Origin: Acidimicrobiia bacterium
GTDB lineage: Bacteria > Actinomycetota > Acidimicrobiia > IMCC26256 > JAENVU01
Reading direction: 5' to 3'
Assembly (NCBI GenBank): GCA_017882945.1
Contig: JADGON010000192.1
Location: forward strand, 1 to 12,252
DNA: 12,252 nucleotides
In this document: one piece after another, positions 1 to 6,977 of the stretch
Layout of the letters: each line of letters opens with the position of its first letter
Numbering within the stretch: the first letter of the stretch is position 1
Made by a program: the position numbers and the translations under genes
The notes under the pieces: model-generated
Told to the model about the DNA's origin: nothing
Databases searched by the model: none
Seen by the model: the letters and a program-made list of their open reading frames with translations, nothing else

Positions 1-231
1 AGTGGAGGTGGGGGGAGTCGAACCCCCGTCTTCCGAGCCGTTGTCGGGGCTTCTCCGAGCGCAGCCAGTGGAGAGATCTCGGGTCGGCGCCACCCACCGG
101 CAGCTTGCGTCGACCCCAGCCTCGCTGAGATGTCCCGCCGGGCCACGAGGCCCGTCCCGGCGGTAAGCCGCTCTAGATGACGTTCCGGTTCCGACCGAGC
201 GGCTGGGCCGGGAGGAACGCGCTACTTATCT

Positions 232-261
232 CTAAGCAGCGAGTGCGAGGTTGTCCTCGGC
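232..261 (-). other. tmRNA tag-peptide reading frame
   Basis: The tag frame reads A-E-D-N-L-A-L-A-A and stops at TAG (234-232). The tail LALAA matches the ClpXP degron seen at the end of most tags. The resume codon is taken as GCC (261-259) because it lies 12 nt after the pseudoknot, the usual spacing, and has A at -4. An in-frame TGA at 270-268 limits the frame to at most two more codons (ACA, CTT). A second in-frame stop (TAA) follows two codons after the TAG. With the alanine carried by the tmRNA the added peptide would be ten residues. Confidence 0.85.
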
Positions 262-273
262 AAGTGTTCAGTG

Positions 274-306
274 TGCAGACTCTTTAACGACGCTTCTGCA
301 ACGTCG
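274..306 (-). ncRNA. tmRNA pseudoknot PK1
   Basis: An H-type pseudoknot can be drawn by eye on the minus strand. CGACG (306-302) pairs with CGTCG (292-288). The hexamer TGCAGA (300-295), inside the loop of that stem, pairs with TCTGCA (279-274) downstream. It ends 12 nt before the proposed resume codon, as PK1 does in well-studied tmRNAs, where it helps place the tag frame on the ribosome. Confidence 0.75.
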
Positions 307-353
307 GCTCGCTTCACCCAACTCAAACATCGAAATCGAAGCCACGCACCCCC

Positions 354-519
354 TTGTCAACGCCGCCCCGATGCGTGCGGGAGCGACCCCACCAGTGTAC
401 GCCTCGCGAGGGGCCTTGATTCTGCGGGATTCTCGGCCGCGTCGGGAAGGCCCGGCCGGGGTCGTAGCGTTGCGGCCGGGAGCGCTTGTGCCCAACCACG
501 AACGGACCCAGGGGTCGCG
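354..519. promoter_or_regulatory. Divergent spacer between ssrA and the M50 protease gene
   Basis: This 166-bp gap must hold the promoters of ssrA (leftward) and the protease gene (rightward). On the minus strand TACACT (399-394) is a possible -10 box for ssrA. It would give a 5' leader of roughly 30 nt for RNase P to remove, but I find no convincing -35 partner. A 10-bp palindrome CCTCGCGAGG lies at 402-411 just upstream of that box. No clear promoter for the plus-strand gene is visible. Box assignments are weak; the regulatory role follows mainly from position. Confidence 0.3.
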
Positions 520-1680
520 ATGAAGCCCACTGTCAGCCTCGGTCGGATCTTCGGCATCAAGGTCGGTGTCCACTGGTCGGTGCTCGTCATTGCCGGATTG
601 CTCGCGTACGGCCTGACCGGGGGAGTCCAGGACCTCCAGCTCTGGATCGTCGCGATCGCAGCCGTCGTGCTGTTCCTCGGTTCGCTGCTCGCTCACGAGC
701 TCGCGCATTCGATCATCGCCCGCCGGAACGGCATGCAGGTCACCGGCATCACGCTCTGGCTCCTCGGTGGCGTCGCGCAGCTGGGTGGCCCGATGCCCTC
801 AGCCGGAGCCGAGCTGCGCGTGGCCGCCGCCGGCCCGGCAACGAGCCTCGCGTTGGGGGCCGGCTTTCTCCTCCTGGCGATCGCGGGAGCGGCCAGCGGG
901 GTCGTGTCATCGCTCGTCGTCTCGGCGATCGGCTGGCTCGCGTTCGTGAACGTCGTGCTCGCAGTGTTCAACCTGATCCCCGCGGCGCCGCTCGACGGCG
1001 GCCGGATCCTCGCCGGCACGCTCTGGGCGATCCACAAGGACCGGCACCGGGCCGAGATCACCGCGACCCAGGCCGGCAAGCTCTTCGGTTTCGGCATGAT
1101 CGGGCTGGGTCTCGCCGGCACGTTCTTGAACATCCCGTTCGTCACGATCTGGACCGCACTGCTCGGCTGGTTCATCGTGTCCGCGGCCACCACCGAGCAG
1201 CGTCACGCGCGGCTGAGCCGGTCACTCGGTGAGCTGCGGGTGCGCGATGTCATGAGCGCCAATCCCGAGACGGCCCGCGGGTGGATCACGGTCGAGGCAT
1301 TCGCGGACGACGCGCGTCGCGAGCCGCCGCGTCACCACGTCTTCCCGGTGGAGCAGTGGGAGGGCGGGATCAGCGGCATCGTGACGCTGGACGCGTTGCG
1401 CGCGGTGGCGCCCGAGGATCGGTTGACCACGCGCGTCGTTGATGTCGCCGTGCCGCTCGCATTGTTGACGACCACGACGCCGGATGAGCGCCTCGTCGAC
1501 CTCATCAGCCGGCCGTCGGCCGGCCGCCTGCCCTACGCGTTGGTGTTCGATGCCGGTCGCCTGGCCGGGATCGTCGCGCCCTCAGACCTGGCGCGCGCAA
1601 CCTCGCTGGCCGCGCTGCACCCGCCGATCGAACCGCCGGCCCCGCCCCCGGTTCCGAGAGCGCCACACCTCGACAACTAG
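520..1680 (+). CDS. Site-2 protease family zinc metalloprotease with CBS domains (M50B, Rip3-like)
   Basis: This gene encodes a 386-residue intramembrane metalloprotease. Family members cut substrates such as anti-sigma factors within the membrane. The zinc-binding HELAH motif is at residues 59-63 inside a hydrophobic segment (about 40-66). The third ligand is expected at D159 in N-L-I-P-A-A-P-L-D-G-G-R. Other hydrophobic stretches lie at about 14-34, 100-125, 128-150 and 187-222. A soluble tail (about 240-365) has two degenerate CBS-like repeats, one starting at R-V-R-D-V-M, which in relatives may sense nucleotides. It ends in a Pro-rich stretch. ATG 520 was chosen because AGGGG (510-514) sits five bases upstream and the protein then starts directly before the first membrane segment; the open frame further upstream runs into the tmRNA. 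The layout resembles M. tuberculosis Rip3. The natural substrate is unknown. Confidence 0.9.
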   Translation: MKPTVSLGRIFGIKVGVHWSVLVIAGLLAYGLTGGVQDLQLWIVAIAAVVLFLGSLLAHELAHSIIARRNGMQVTGITLWLLGGVAQLGGPMPSAGAELRVAAAGPATSLALGAGFLLLAIAGAASGVVSSLVVSAIGWLAFVNVVLAVFNLIPAAPLDGGRILAGTLWAIHKDRHRAEITATQAGKLFGFGMIGLGLAGTFLNIPFVTIWTALLGWFIVSAATTEQRHARLSRSLGELRVRDVMSANPETARGWITVEAFADDARREPPRHHVFPVEQWEGGISGIVTLDALRAVAPEDRLTTRVVDVAVPLALLTTTTPDERLVDLISRPSAGRLPYALVFDAGRLAGIVAPSDLARATSLAALHPPIEPPAPPPVPRAPHLDN

Positions 1681-2144
1681 TCGGGCCGGCCCTGGCCTTT
1701 GAGGGCGCGTTCGGTCTCGCGCTTCGCGTCGCGCTCGGCAAGGACCTGGCGCTTGTCGTAGTTCCGCTTGCCTTTGGCCAGGCCGATCTCCACCTTGGCC
1801 CGGCCGTCCTTGAAGTAGACGCGCAGCGGGACGAGTGTCAGGCCCTTCTCCTGCGTGCGGTGCCACAGCTCGGAGATCTCCTTCTGATGGAGCAGGAGCT
1901 TGCGGCGGCGGACGGGATCCAGCTCACCCCGGCTGAAGGCGTACGGGGCGACGTGCATCCCGAAGAGCCACGCCTCACCGTCTTCGATCCGCGCGTATGA
2001 GTCCTGCAGGTTGGCATGGCCCTCGCGCAATGACTTCACCTCCGAACCTTCGAGCACGATGCCCGCTTCCCAGGACTCGAGGATGAAGTAGTTGTGCCGC
2101 GCCTTGCGATTGGTGATGAGGAGGTTGTCGCCGCGACGTGACAT
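1677..2144 (-). CDS. smpB: SsrA-binding protein SmpB
   Basis: The gene encodes 155 residues, the normal length for SmpB, the partner that carries tmRNA into stalled ribosomes and mimics the missing anticodon/codon contacts. Family signatures are visible: I-T-N-R-K-A-R-H-N-Y near residue 10, G-S-E-V-K-S-L-R-E-G at 33-42, the K-E-I-S-E-L region near 88, and the basic C-terminal tail from about 122 (G-L-A-K-G-K-R-N-Y-D-K-R), which enters the mRNA channel. Its stop TAG (1679-1677) overlaps the stop of the convergent protease gene (TAG, 1678-1680) in the shared CTAG, leaving no room for a terminator between them. It lies upstream of ssrA on the same strand. The start ATG is only 27 bp from the divergent fucosidase start. 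Confidence 0.98.
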   Translation of the reverse strand: MSRRGDNLLITNRKARHNYFILESWEAGIVLEGSEVKSLREGHANLQDSYARIEDGEAWLFGMHVAPYAFSRGELDPVRRRKLLLHQKEISELWHRTQEKGLTLVPLRVYFKDGRAKVEIGLAKGKRNYDKRQVLAERDAKRETERALKGQGRPD

Positions 2145-2171
2145 TCACCCACGACGTTACTGTTCCCGGTC
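2145..2171. promoter_or_regulatory. 27-bp divergent start region of smpB and the fucosidase operon
   Basis: The two divergent start codons are only 27 bp apart. Each strand has a TAnnnT box at leaderless distance: TACTGT (2158-2163) ends 8 nt before the GTG at 2172, and TAACGT on the minus strand (2159-2154) ends 9 nt before the smpB ATG at 2144. The two boxes overlap by two bases. A GTGACA (2138-2143) could be a -35 for the plus strand, but its 14-bp spacing is short. Neither start has a Shine-Dalgarno sequence in the gap. Promoter assignment is an inference. Confidence 0.4.
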
Positions 2172-4226
2172 GTGACGATTTCCGCCCACGCCGTCCCGGA
2201 GTGGTTCACGCAGCGCCGCTACGGGATGTTCGTCCACATGAACATCGCGACGGTTCCCGCGTTCGCGCCGGTCCATGAGTACGCCGACTGGTATCGCGCG
2301 TTCTGGGAGCCCGGCATGTCGGACGTGATCCTCCACCCACCAGTGCCGCTGCCCGAGGTCCTCGCGTTCCATCAGGAGACCTACCCGGAGGTCCGCGACT
2401 TCGACGACTTCATCCCGGGCCTCACGCTCGACCGCTGGGACGCGGATGGCGTGGCTCGACTCGCGGTCGACGCGGGGATGCGCTACATGGTCCCGGTCAC
2501 CAAGCACCACGACGGCTTCTGCTGGTGGGACACGGATCTCACGTCACGATCGAGCGTCCGACAAGGCCCGCGCCGAGATGTGATCGGCGAGCTGGCCGAC
2601 GCCGCTCGTGCCCACGATCTCGTCTTCGGGCTCTACCACTCGCTCCTCGACTGGGGTCACCCGGATCATCCCGATCGCGAGCGCTACGTCGACGCGTACC
2701 TCCGTCCCCAGATCGCCGACCTCGTCGCGCGGTACCAGCCGCAGCTGCTCTGGGGTGACGGGCACTGGGGCCACGACGGAGGCTGGTGGCGCGCGGACCG
2801 GATCGTCGAGGACTACTACGCGGCGATGGACGCGGCCGGGCTCGAGGGCTGCGTCAACGACCGGTTCAACGCGAGCCACGCCGACTACGCGGTCTACGAG
2901 TACGACGTTCCCGAGGCGATGCCGGACGGCGCCTGGGAGCTGTGCCGTGGCTTGTCCTACTCGTTCTGCTTCAACCGGGCCGAGCGCGACGACGACCACC
3001 TGAGCGCGCCCGAGCTCGTCGCGATGCTCACTGAGGTGGTGGCCAAGGGCGGCAACCTGCTGCTGAACGTCGGACCGAAAGCCGACGGTTCGATCCCCGA
3101 GATCCAGAGCCGCGTGCTCCGGGAAGCCGGCGCGTGGGTGAACGCCAACGAAGCGGCGATCCACGGATCGCGCCCGTTCACCGTGTGGGGCGACGGACTC
3201 ACCCGGTACACGGTCGGCGCCGACGAGACCGTGTTCGCGATCGACCTCACGAACGCGACCGAGCGGATCTTCCCCGCGCTCACGGGAGTGGCCGCGGTCG
3301 ATGGCGCGGTCGAATGGGTCGAGCGCGACGACGGGTTGCACGTGCGAGCCGAGCCGGGCGCGGCGGAGTCGCTGGCGCGCGTGTACCGGATCCGTCCCCG
3401 GGGTGAGTCGGTCGGTGCGGTGGTTCGCCGGTCGCTTGAGATCGCGGACGGCACCGTTGCCGCGGCGATCACGGGCGCGAGCGCGGGCGATGTCGTCGTG
3501 GTGCCCGCCGGGACACATCGCGTCACGGGCCTGCGGGTCCCCGAGGGCGTGACGGTGCAGGGCGAACCTGGCGCGACGCTCGACGGTGGTGGGCAGTCCG
3601 TCCTCGAGCTCACGGCGGGCTGCCGCCTGGTCGGCGTGACACTCACCGGCGGTGCTGCGGGCTACATGATGATCCCACCGACCTGCGTCACGACGAGCGG
3701 CGACGGCATCGAAGTTCGCGACTGCACGCTGCAGTCGCTCCAGCTCGGCGGCGGTCGCGGGCATGCGATCGTCGGCAACGAGATCGACGGCGGCAACCTC
3801 TGGGCGTTCGGCTGCAACGAGATCACCATCCGGTCGAATCGCCAGCACGGCCTGCGCTGGGGCGTCGGCCTCGACCTCATCGGCGGCACGGGTCACGTCA
3901 TCGAGGACAATGATGTCAGCGACGATCTCTGCGGCATCCGACTCACCGGAGCAACCGACTCGCGAGTCTCCGGGAACCGGCTGCGGACGCGATGGTGGGG
4001 AGTCCATCTCCGTGCCTCCACCGGCTGCGAGAGCAGCGACAACCAGGTCAGCCGGACGATGCGGGCTCAATGCGTCGAAGGCGGTGCAGAGAACACGATC
4101 GCGTCGAACACCGCCCGCCGGTGTGACTCCTCGGTGCTGGTCGAGCAGGGCGCGCGTGACACGGTGCTGCGAGACAACCGCGCCGACGACTGCAGGGTCG
4201 ACACGCTGATGTGGGAGAGCACGTGA
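2172..4226 (+). CDS. GH29 alpha-L-fucosidase fused to a right-handed parallel beta-helix domain
   Basis: The product is a 684-residue fusion. Residues 10-335 are a GH29 catalytic barrel: K-H-H-D-G-F at 111-116, R-D-V-I-G-E-L near 135, L-L-W-G-D-G with the expected nucleophile D196, N-D-R-F at 229-232, and N-L-L-L-N-V-G-P-K-A-D-G at 295-306. GH29 enzymes release alpha-L-fucose with retention. Residues 336-410 resemble a short C-terminal beta-sandwich. From about 425 the protein changes to repeated turns typical of parallel beta-helices (PbH1/NosD type): D-V-V-V-V-P-A-G-T-H at 440-449, then many short strands with N-x-I/V repeats to the end. There is no signal peptide or membrane segment, so it is probably cytoplasmic unless exported unusually. 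The GTG start has no Shine-Dalgarno sequence, consistent with leaderless transcription. It is first in a three-gene operon; its TGA overlaps the next gene. GH29 is secure; exact substrate and helix function are not. Confidence 0.88.
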   Translation: MTISAHAVPEWFTQRRYGMFVHMNIATVPAFAPVHEYADWYRAFWEPGMSDVILHPPVPLPEVLAFHQETYPEVRDFDDFIPGLTLDRWDADGVARLAVDAGMRYMVPVTKHHDGFCWWDTDLTSRSSVRQGPRRDVIGELADAARAHDLVFGLYHSLLDWGHPDHPDRERYVDAYLRPQIADLVARYQPQLLWGDGHWGHDGGWWRADRIVEDYYAAMDAAGLEGCVNDRFNASHADYAVYEYDVPEAMPDGAWELCRGLSYSFCFNRAERDDDHLSAPELVAMLTEVVAKGGNLLLNVGPKADGSIPEIQSRVLREAGAWVNANEAAIHGSRPFTVWGDGLTRYTVGADETVFAIDLTNATERIFPALTGVAAVDGAVEWVERDDGLHVRAEPGAAESLARVYRIRPRGESVGAVVRRSLEIADGTVAAAITGASAGDVVVVPAGTHRVTGLRVPEGVTVQGEPGATLDGGGQSVLELTAGCRLVGVTLTGGAAGYMMIPPTCVTTSGDGIEVRDCTLQSLQLGGGRGHAIVGNEIDGGNLWAFGCNEITIRSNRQHGLRWGVGLDLIGGTGHVIEDNDVSDDLCGIRLTGATDSRVSGNRLRTRWWGVHLRASTGCESSDNQVSRTMRAQCVEGGAENTIASNTARRCDSSVLVEQGARDTVLRDNRADDCRVDTLMWEST

Positions 4227-5017
4227 GGATCTGCTCCTACCGCCGTGAAGACGGTGTGATTCGTGCCGGCATCGTCGAGGGGGACCAGGTACGGGACGCG
4301 GGCACCGCACCGTGGGATCCCGTGCCGGGTGAAGTCGTCGGCCCGCTCCACGCGGTCGCCGTGGTCGCGCCGGTTCCCGCTCCGGGCAAGGTCGTGTGCG
4401 TCGGGCGCAACTACGCCGAGCATGCCGCCGAGACCGGCTCCGCGGTCCCGACCGAGCCGCAGCTCTTCGCGAAGTGGGCGAACGCGGTGGTCGGCCCGGG
4501 CGCGGACGTCATCCTTCCTCCGATCACGTCGGCGCTCGACTACGAAGCCGAGCTCGTCGCGGTGATGGGCGCCACCGCGCGCCAGGTGTCCGAGGAGCAC
4601 GCGCTCGAGCACGTGCTCGGCTACACGTGCGGGAACGACATCTCGGCGCGCGATCTGCAGTTCGGCGACACCCAGTGGACCCGGGGCAAGGCGCTCGACA
4701 CGTTCGCACCCATGGGGCCGTGGATCGTGACTGCCGACGAGATCCCCGATCCGCAAGTGCTCGGCATCCGCTGCCTTGTCAACGATGAGACCCGTCAGGA
4801 CGACACCACCGCGCACATGGTGTTCTCCGTCGCGCGGATCGTCGCGTTCATCACCGAGTCGATCACCCTCGAACCCGGTGATGTGATCTTCACCGGCACC
4901 CCTCCTGGCGTCGGCCACGGCCGCACGCCGCCGACCTACTTGCAGCCCGGCGACTCCGTGCGCGTCGAGATCGATCGGATCGGGGCCATCGAGAACCCGA
5001 TCGTGAGCCCGCGATGA
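4223..5017 (+). CDS. Fumarylacetoacetate hydrolase (FAH) family protein
   Basis: The gene encodes 264 residues with all FAH-family hallmarks: C-V-G-R-N-Y-A-E-H-A at 59-68, D-Y-E-A-E-L at 106-111, G-N-D-I-S-A-R-D at 137-144, K-A-L-D-T-F near 156-161 and F-T-G-T-P-P-G-V-G at 223-231. The expected divalent-metal ligands are E108, E110 and D139. The family cleaves C-C bonds in 2,4-diketo acids or performs related hydrations and decarboxylations. I chose GTG 4223 over in-frame GTG 4211: it overlaps the fucosidase stop as GTGA, has GGGAG at a suitable distance, and starts the protein as M-R-I-C-S-Y-R like relatives. Beside a fucosidase, 2,4-diketo-3-deoxy-L-fuconate hydrolase (to pyruvate and L-lactate) is an attractive role. 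An acylpyruvase or an aromatic-catabolism hydrolase are alternatives. Confidence 0.92.
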   Translation: MRICSYRREDGVIRAGIVEGDQVRDAGTAPWDPVPGEVVGPLHAVAVVAPVPAPGKVVCVGRNYAEHAAETGSAVPTEPQLFAKWANAVVGPGADVILPPITSALDYEAELVAVMGATARQVSEEHALEHVLGYTCGNDISARDLQFGDTQWTRGKALDTFAPMGPWIVTADEIPDPQVLGIRCLVNDETRQDDTTAHMVFSVARIVAFITESITLEPGDVIFTGTPPGVGHGRTPPTYLQPGDSVRVEIDRIGAIENPIVSPR

Positions 5018-6102
5018 AGGTGACCCCGCCCAACCCGCCAGGGTGGGTGGTGGACTCGTTCCTCCGGGCGCGTCATGTGCTCGGCCGGACGTTTCGCGGC
5101 ATGGTCCCGGCGACGGCGCGCGTCCTCGAGGGCTCGTTCGGGCTCATCGAGACGAAGTCTCTGGGTGCCGCGGCCGATCTGGGAGTCGCGGATGCGCTGG
5201 CATCGGGGCCGCTGTCCACGGAGGCCCTCTCCGAACGGGTGGGCGCGAACCCGGACGCGCTCGCACGGTTGCTCCGACTCCTCGTCTCGATCGGTTACTT
5301 CGCCGAAGACGGCGACCGGTGGACGAACAACGCGACGTCCGAGCTGTTGCGCGAGGACCATCCCGAATCGATGCGCGCCTGGGTGGTGTTCCTCGGGAGC
5401 GATTGGGTCGGCACGATCTGGAACGAGCTCCCCGCGTCGATCCGCACCGGCCGCTCGGGCACCGAAGCCGCGTTCGGGATGGAGTACTTCGACCTGATGC
5501 AGCAACGACCCGAGACCGGGGCGGTCTTCGACGCGGCGATGGCGGCGGCATCGCGGTTCACCGCACCGTTCGTCTGCGCGGGGTACGACTTCGCCGGGTT
5601 CACCCGCGTCTGCGACGTCGGGGGCGGGACCGGCACGTTGCTCGCGTCGATCCTCACTGCGAACCCGGGGCTCCGGGGTGTGGTGTTCGATCTCCCCGAA
5701 GTGGTCGCGGGGGCACCCGCGGAGCTCGCCACTCGCGGCGTGGCCGACCGGTGCGACGTCATCGGCGGCGACTTCTTCGCGTCCGTTCCCCGCGGGTGTG
5801 ACCTCTACCTGCTCCAGTCGATCGTCCACGACTGGGATGACGACTCCTCGGTGCGGATCCTCACTCGGGTGCGCGAAGCGATGGACCCCGGCTCTCGCGT
5901 GTTGCTGCTCGAGGGCATCGTGCCGACGAGCACGGTGATGCATCCGTCCAAGTACGCCGACCTGCTCATGCTCGTGCTGACCGGCCGCGGCCGGGAACGC
6001 ACGGAGCCCGAGTACGCGGCGCTCGCCGCCCGAGCCGGGCTCCGGCTCGAGCGTGCGATCAACCTCCTGGCCCGCGACGGGATCGAGCTCGTCGTCGCTT
6101 AG
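5014..6102 (+). CDS. SAM-dependent O-methyltransferase, COMT-like with N-terminal dimerisation domain
   Basis: The product has 362 residues in the two-domain layout of the COMT/hydroxyneurosporene/polyketide O-methyltransferases. A helical winged-helix dimerisation domain occupies about 40-110 and the Rossmann-like catalytic domain about 190-362. SAM-binding motif I is D-V-G-G-G-T-G at 201-207, F-D-L-P is at 225-228, G-D-F-F at 252-255, and the catalytic-base motif H-D-W-D-D at 272-276 (H272 as base). The family methylates hydroxyl groups on phenolic or polyketide-like small molecules. The ATG overlaps the FAH stop as ATGA, so it is translationally coupled and probably works on a related substrate, though a methyltransferase in a fucose operon is unexpected. 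Its stop (6100-6102) overlaps the stop of the convergent BKACE gene. The acceptor cannot be told from sequence. Confidence 0.92.
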   Translation: MKVTPPNPPGWVVDSFLRARHVLGRTFRGMVPATARVLEGSFGLIETKSLGAAADLGVADALASGPLSTEALSERVGANPDALARLLRLLVSIGYFAEDGDRWTNNATSELLREDHPESMRAWVVFLGSDWVGTIWNELPASIRTGRSGTEAAFGMEYFDLMQQRPETGAVFDAAMAAASRFTAPFVCAGYDFAGFTRVCDVGGGTGTLLASILTANPGLRGVVFDLPEVVAGAPAELATRGVADRCDVIGGDFFASVPRGCDLYLLQSIVHDWDDDSSVRILTRVREAMDPGSRVLLLEGIVPTSTVMHPSKYADLLMLVLTGRGRERTEPEYAALAARAGLRLERAINLLARDGIELVVA

Positions 6103-6977
6103 GCGAGCCCGAGGATCGTCTCGGCTTCTGCGAGCGTCGCGACCGGACGGCCGACGCTCGCGCACAACGCCGTCGCCCGCTCGACGAGCTCGCGGTTGTC
6201 GGCCGCGTTGGCGTCGTCTTCGATTCCGACGCGCAGATGGCCGCCTCGCTCCAGCGCGACTCGGGTCAGGGGCGACTCGATCGCGTCACCGCCGACGACG
6301 GCGATCGCCCAAGGAATGCGGGTGTCCCCGAGCATCGCGAGGTAGAGGTCGAGGCCTTCGGGGATCGGCGGCACTCCCCAGAGCGCACGACCGGGCGTGA
6401 GGTAGCCGCCGGCCGCGAAGTAGAGCTTGACGAGCGTGCCCGACGGGAGCGCGCGGGCCTCGTCGTAGGCGAGCACCACCTGGAGGAAGCCGGGCTCGAA
6501 GATCGCGACGCTCGGTCCGAGCTCGTGCTGCACCGCAAGGTCGAACGCGTACCGGATGTCGGCGAACGTGTTCGCGTAGACGTATTCCATGGGCGGGGGC
6601 AGACCATCGGAGCCCACACCCCCGAGGTTCACCGAGCCGGGGTCCACGAACGTGGCGCGGATCAAGCCTTCAGACGCAAGCATGCCGACGTGCGCGTACC
6701 GGTCGGCGACCGTCGTGCCGATCCCCGTCGTCGGGTAGAGGATCGTGCCCGGGCGCTCCTCCAGGATCGCGCGGTAGCACTGCGCGTACTCCTCGGTGCG
6801 TTCCTCGGGCCGAGCGGTCGGGTCCTGGGAGTGGGTGTGGACGACCGTGGCGCCGGCATCGATGCACTCGATCGCGGCGGCGGCAAGCTCCTCCGGGGAG
6901 ACCGGGACGTGTGGGTTGTGTTGCCGGCTCGTGATGCCGTTCAGTGCCGACTCGATGATCACCGGGGTGTCCGTCAT
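6099..6977 (-). CDS. BKACE / DUF849 family protein (beta-keto acid cleavage enzyme), divergent
   Basis: This 292-residue protein matches the BKACE family, zinc TIM-barrel enzymes that condense a beta-keto acid with acetyl-CoA and cleave it to acetoacetate and a CoA ester (founding member Kce of lysine fermentation). Visible family features are E-S-A-L-N-G at 9-14, N-P-H-V-P-V-S-P-E-E at 21-30, H47 and H49 as zinc ligands, P-T-T-G-I-G at 82-87, and R-V-G-I-E-D-D at 249-255 supplying R249, ligand E253 and D254. Two sites differ from the common pattern: H-T-H-S-Q-D where relatives usually have H-x-H-x-R-D, and P-S-V-A-I-F where many have P-E-x-E-x-F. Substrate preference may therefore be changed. 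The start follows a minus-strand TACGCT box (6992-6987) by 9 nt. Confidence 0.88.
   Translation of the reverse strand: MTDTPVIIESALNGITSRQHNPHVPVSPEELAAAAIECIDAGATVVHTHSQDPTARPEERTEEYAQCYRAILEERPGTILYPTTGIGTTVADRYAHVGMLASEGLIRATFVDPGSVNLGGVGSDGLPPPMEYVYANTFADIRYAFDLAVQHELGPSVAIFEPGFLQVVLAYDEARALPSGTLVKLYFAAGGYLTPGRALWGVPPIPEGLDLYLAMLGDTRIPWAIAVVGGDAIESPLTRVALERGGHLRVGIEDDANAADNRELVERATALCASVGRPVATLAEAETILGLA

Larger units (their letters stand above)
3..353 (-). ncRNA. ssrA: tmRNA (transfer-messenger RNA), complete
   Basis: The minus strand carries a one-piece tmRNA of about 351 nt, which rescues stalled ribosomes with SmpB and tags the nascent peptide for proteolysis. The 5' end GGGGGTG (353-347) pairs with CACCTCC (10-4) as a seven-base acceptor stem with one G-T wobble. 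The T arm is a 5-bp G/C stem (27-23 with 15-11) around the loop TTCGACT. The first helix above the tRNA-like part is visible as CGAGCCG near the 5' end against CGGCUCG near the 3' end. A pseudoknot, a tag frame ending in LALAA and SmpB encoded nearby complete the case. After the discriminator A (position 3) the gene reads CT, so CCA is not encoded and must be added after transcription. The terminator lies outside the window. The ends are inferred from base pairing and may be off by a base or two. Confidence 0.96.

Noticed and set aside
355..360. A perfect TTGACA on the minus strand directly before the tmRNA 5' end, looking like a -35 element.
   Set aside because: A matching -10 at 16-19 bp would fall inside the mature tmRNA, and no TAnnnT is present there. 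The hexamer is too close to the 5' end to drive ssrA.
271..519. Extension of the protease gene upstream to an open-frame start at 271.
   Set aside because: The extension runs antisense through the tmRNA and has no family similarity. ATG 520 has a plausible Shine-Dalgarno and leads straight into the first membrane segment.
4211..4222. GTG 4211 as the start of the FAH-family gene.
   Set aside because: It lacks a Shine-Dalgarno sequence and adds four residues not expected in the family. GTG 4223 has GGGAG upstream and a classic GTGA overlap.
2544..4310. A 588-codon open frame on the minus strand opposite the fucosidase gene.
   Set aside because: It has the low-complexity composition of an antisense shadow and no motif, and it spans the junction of two well-supported genes.
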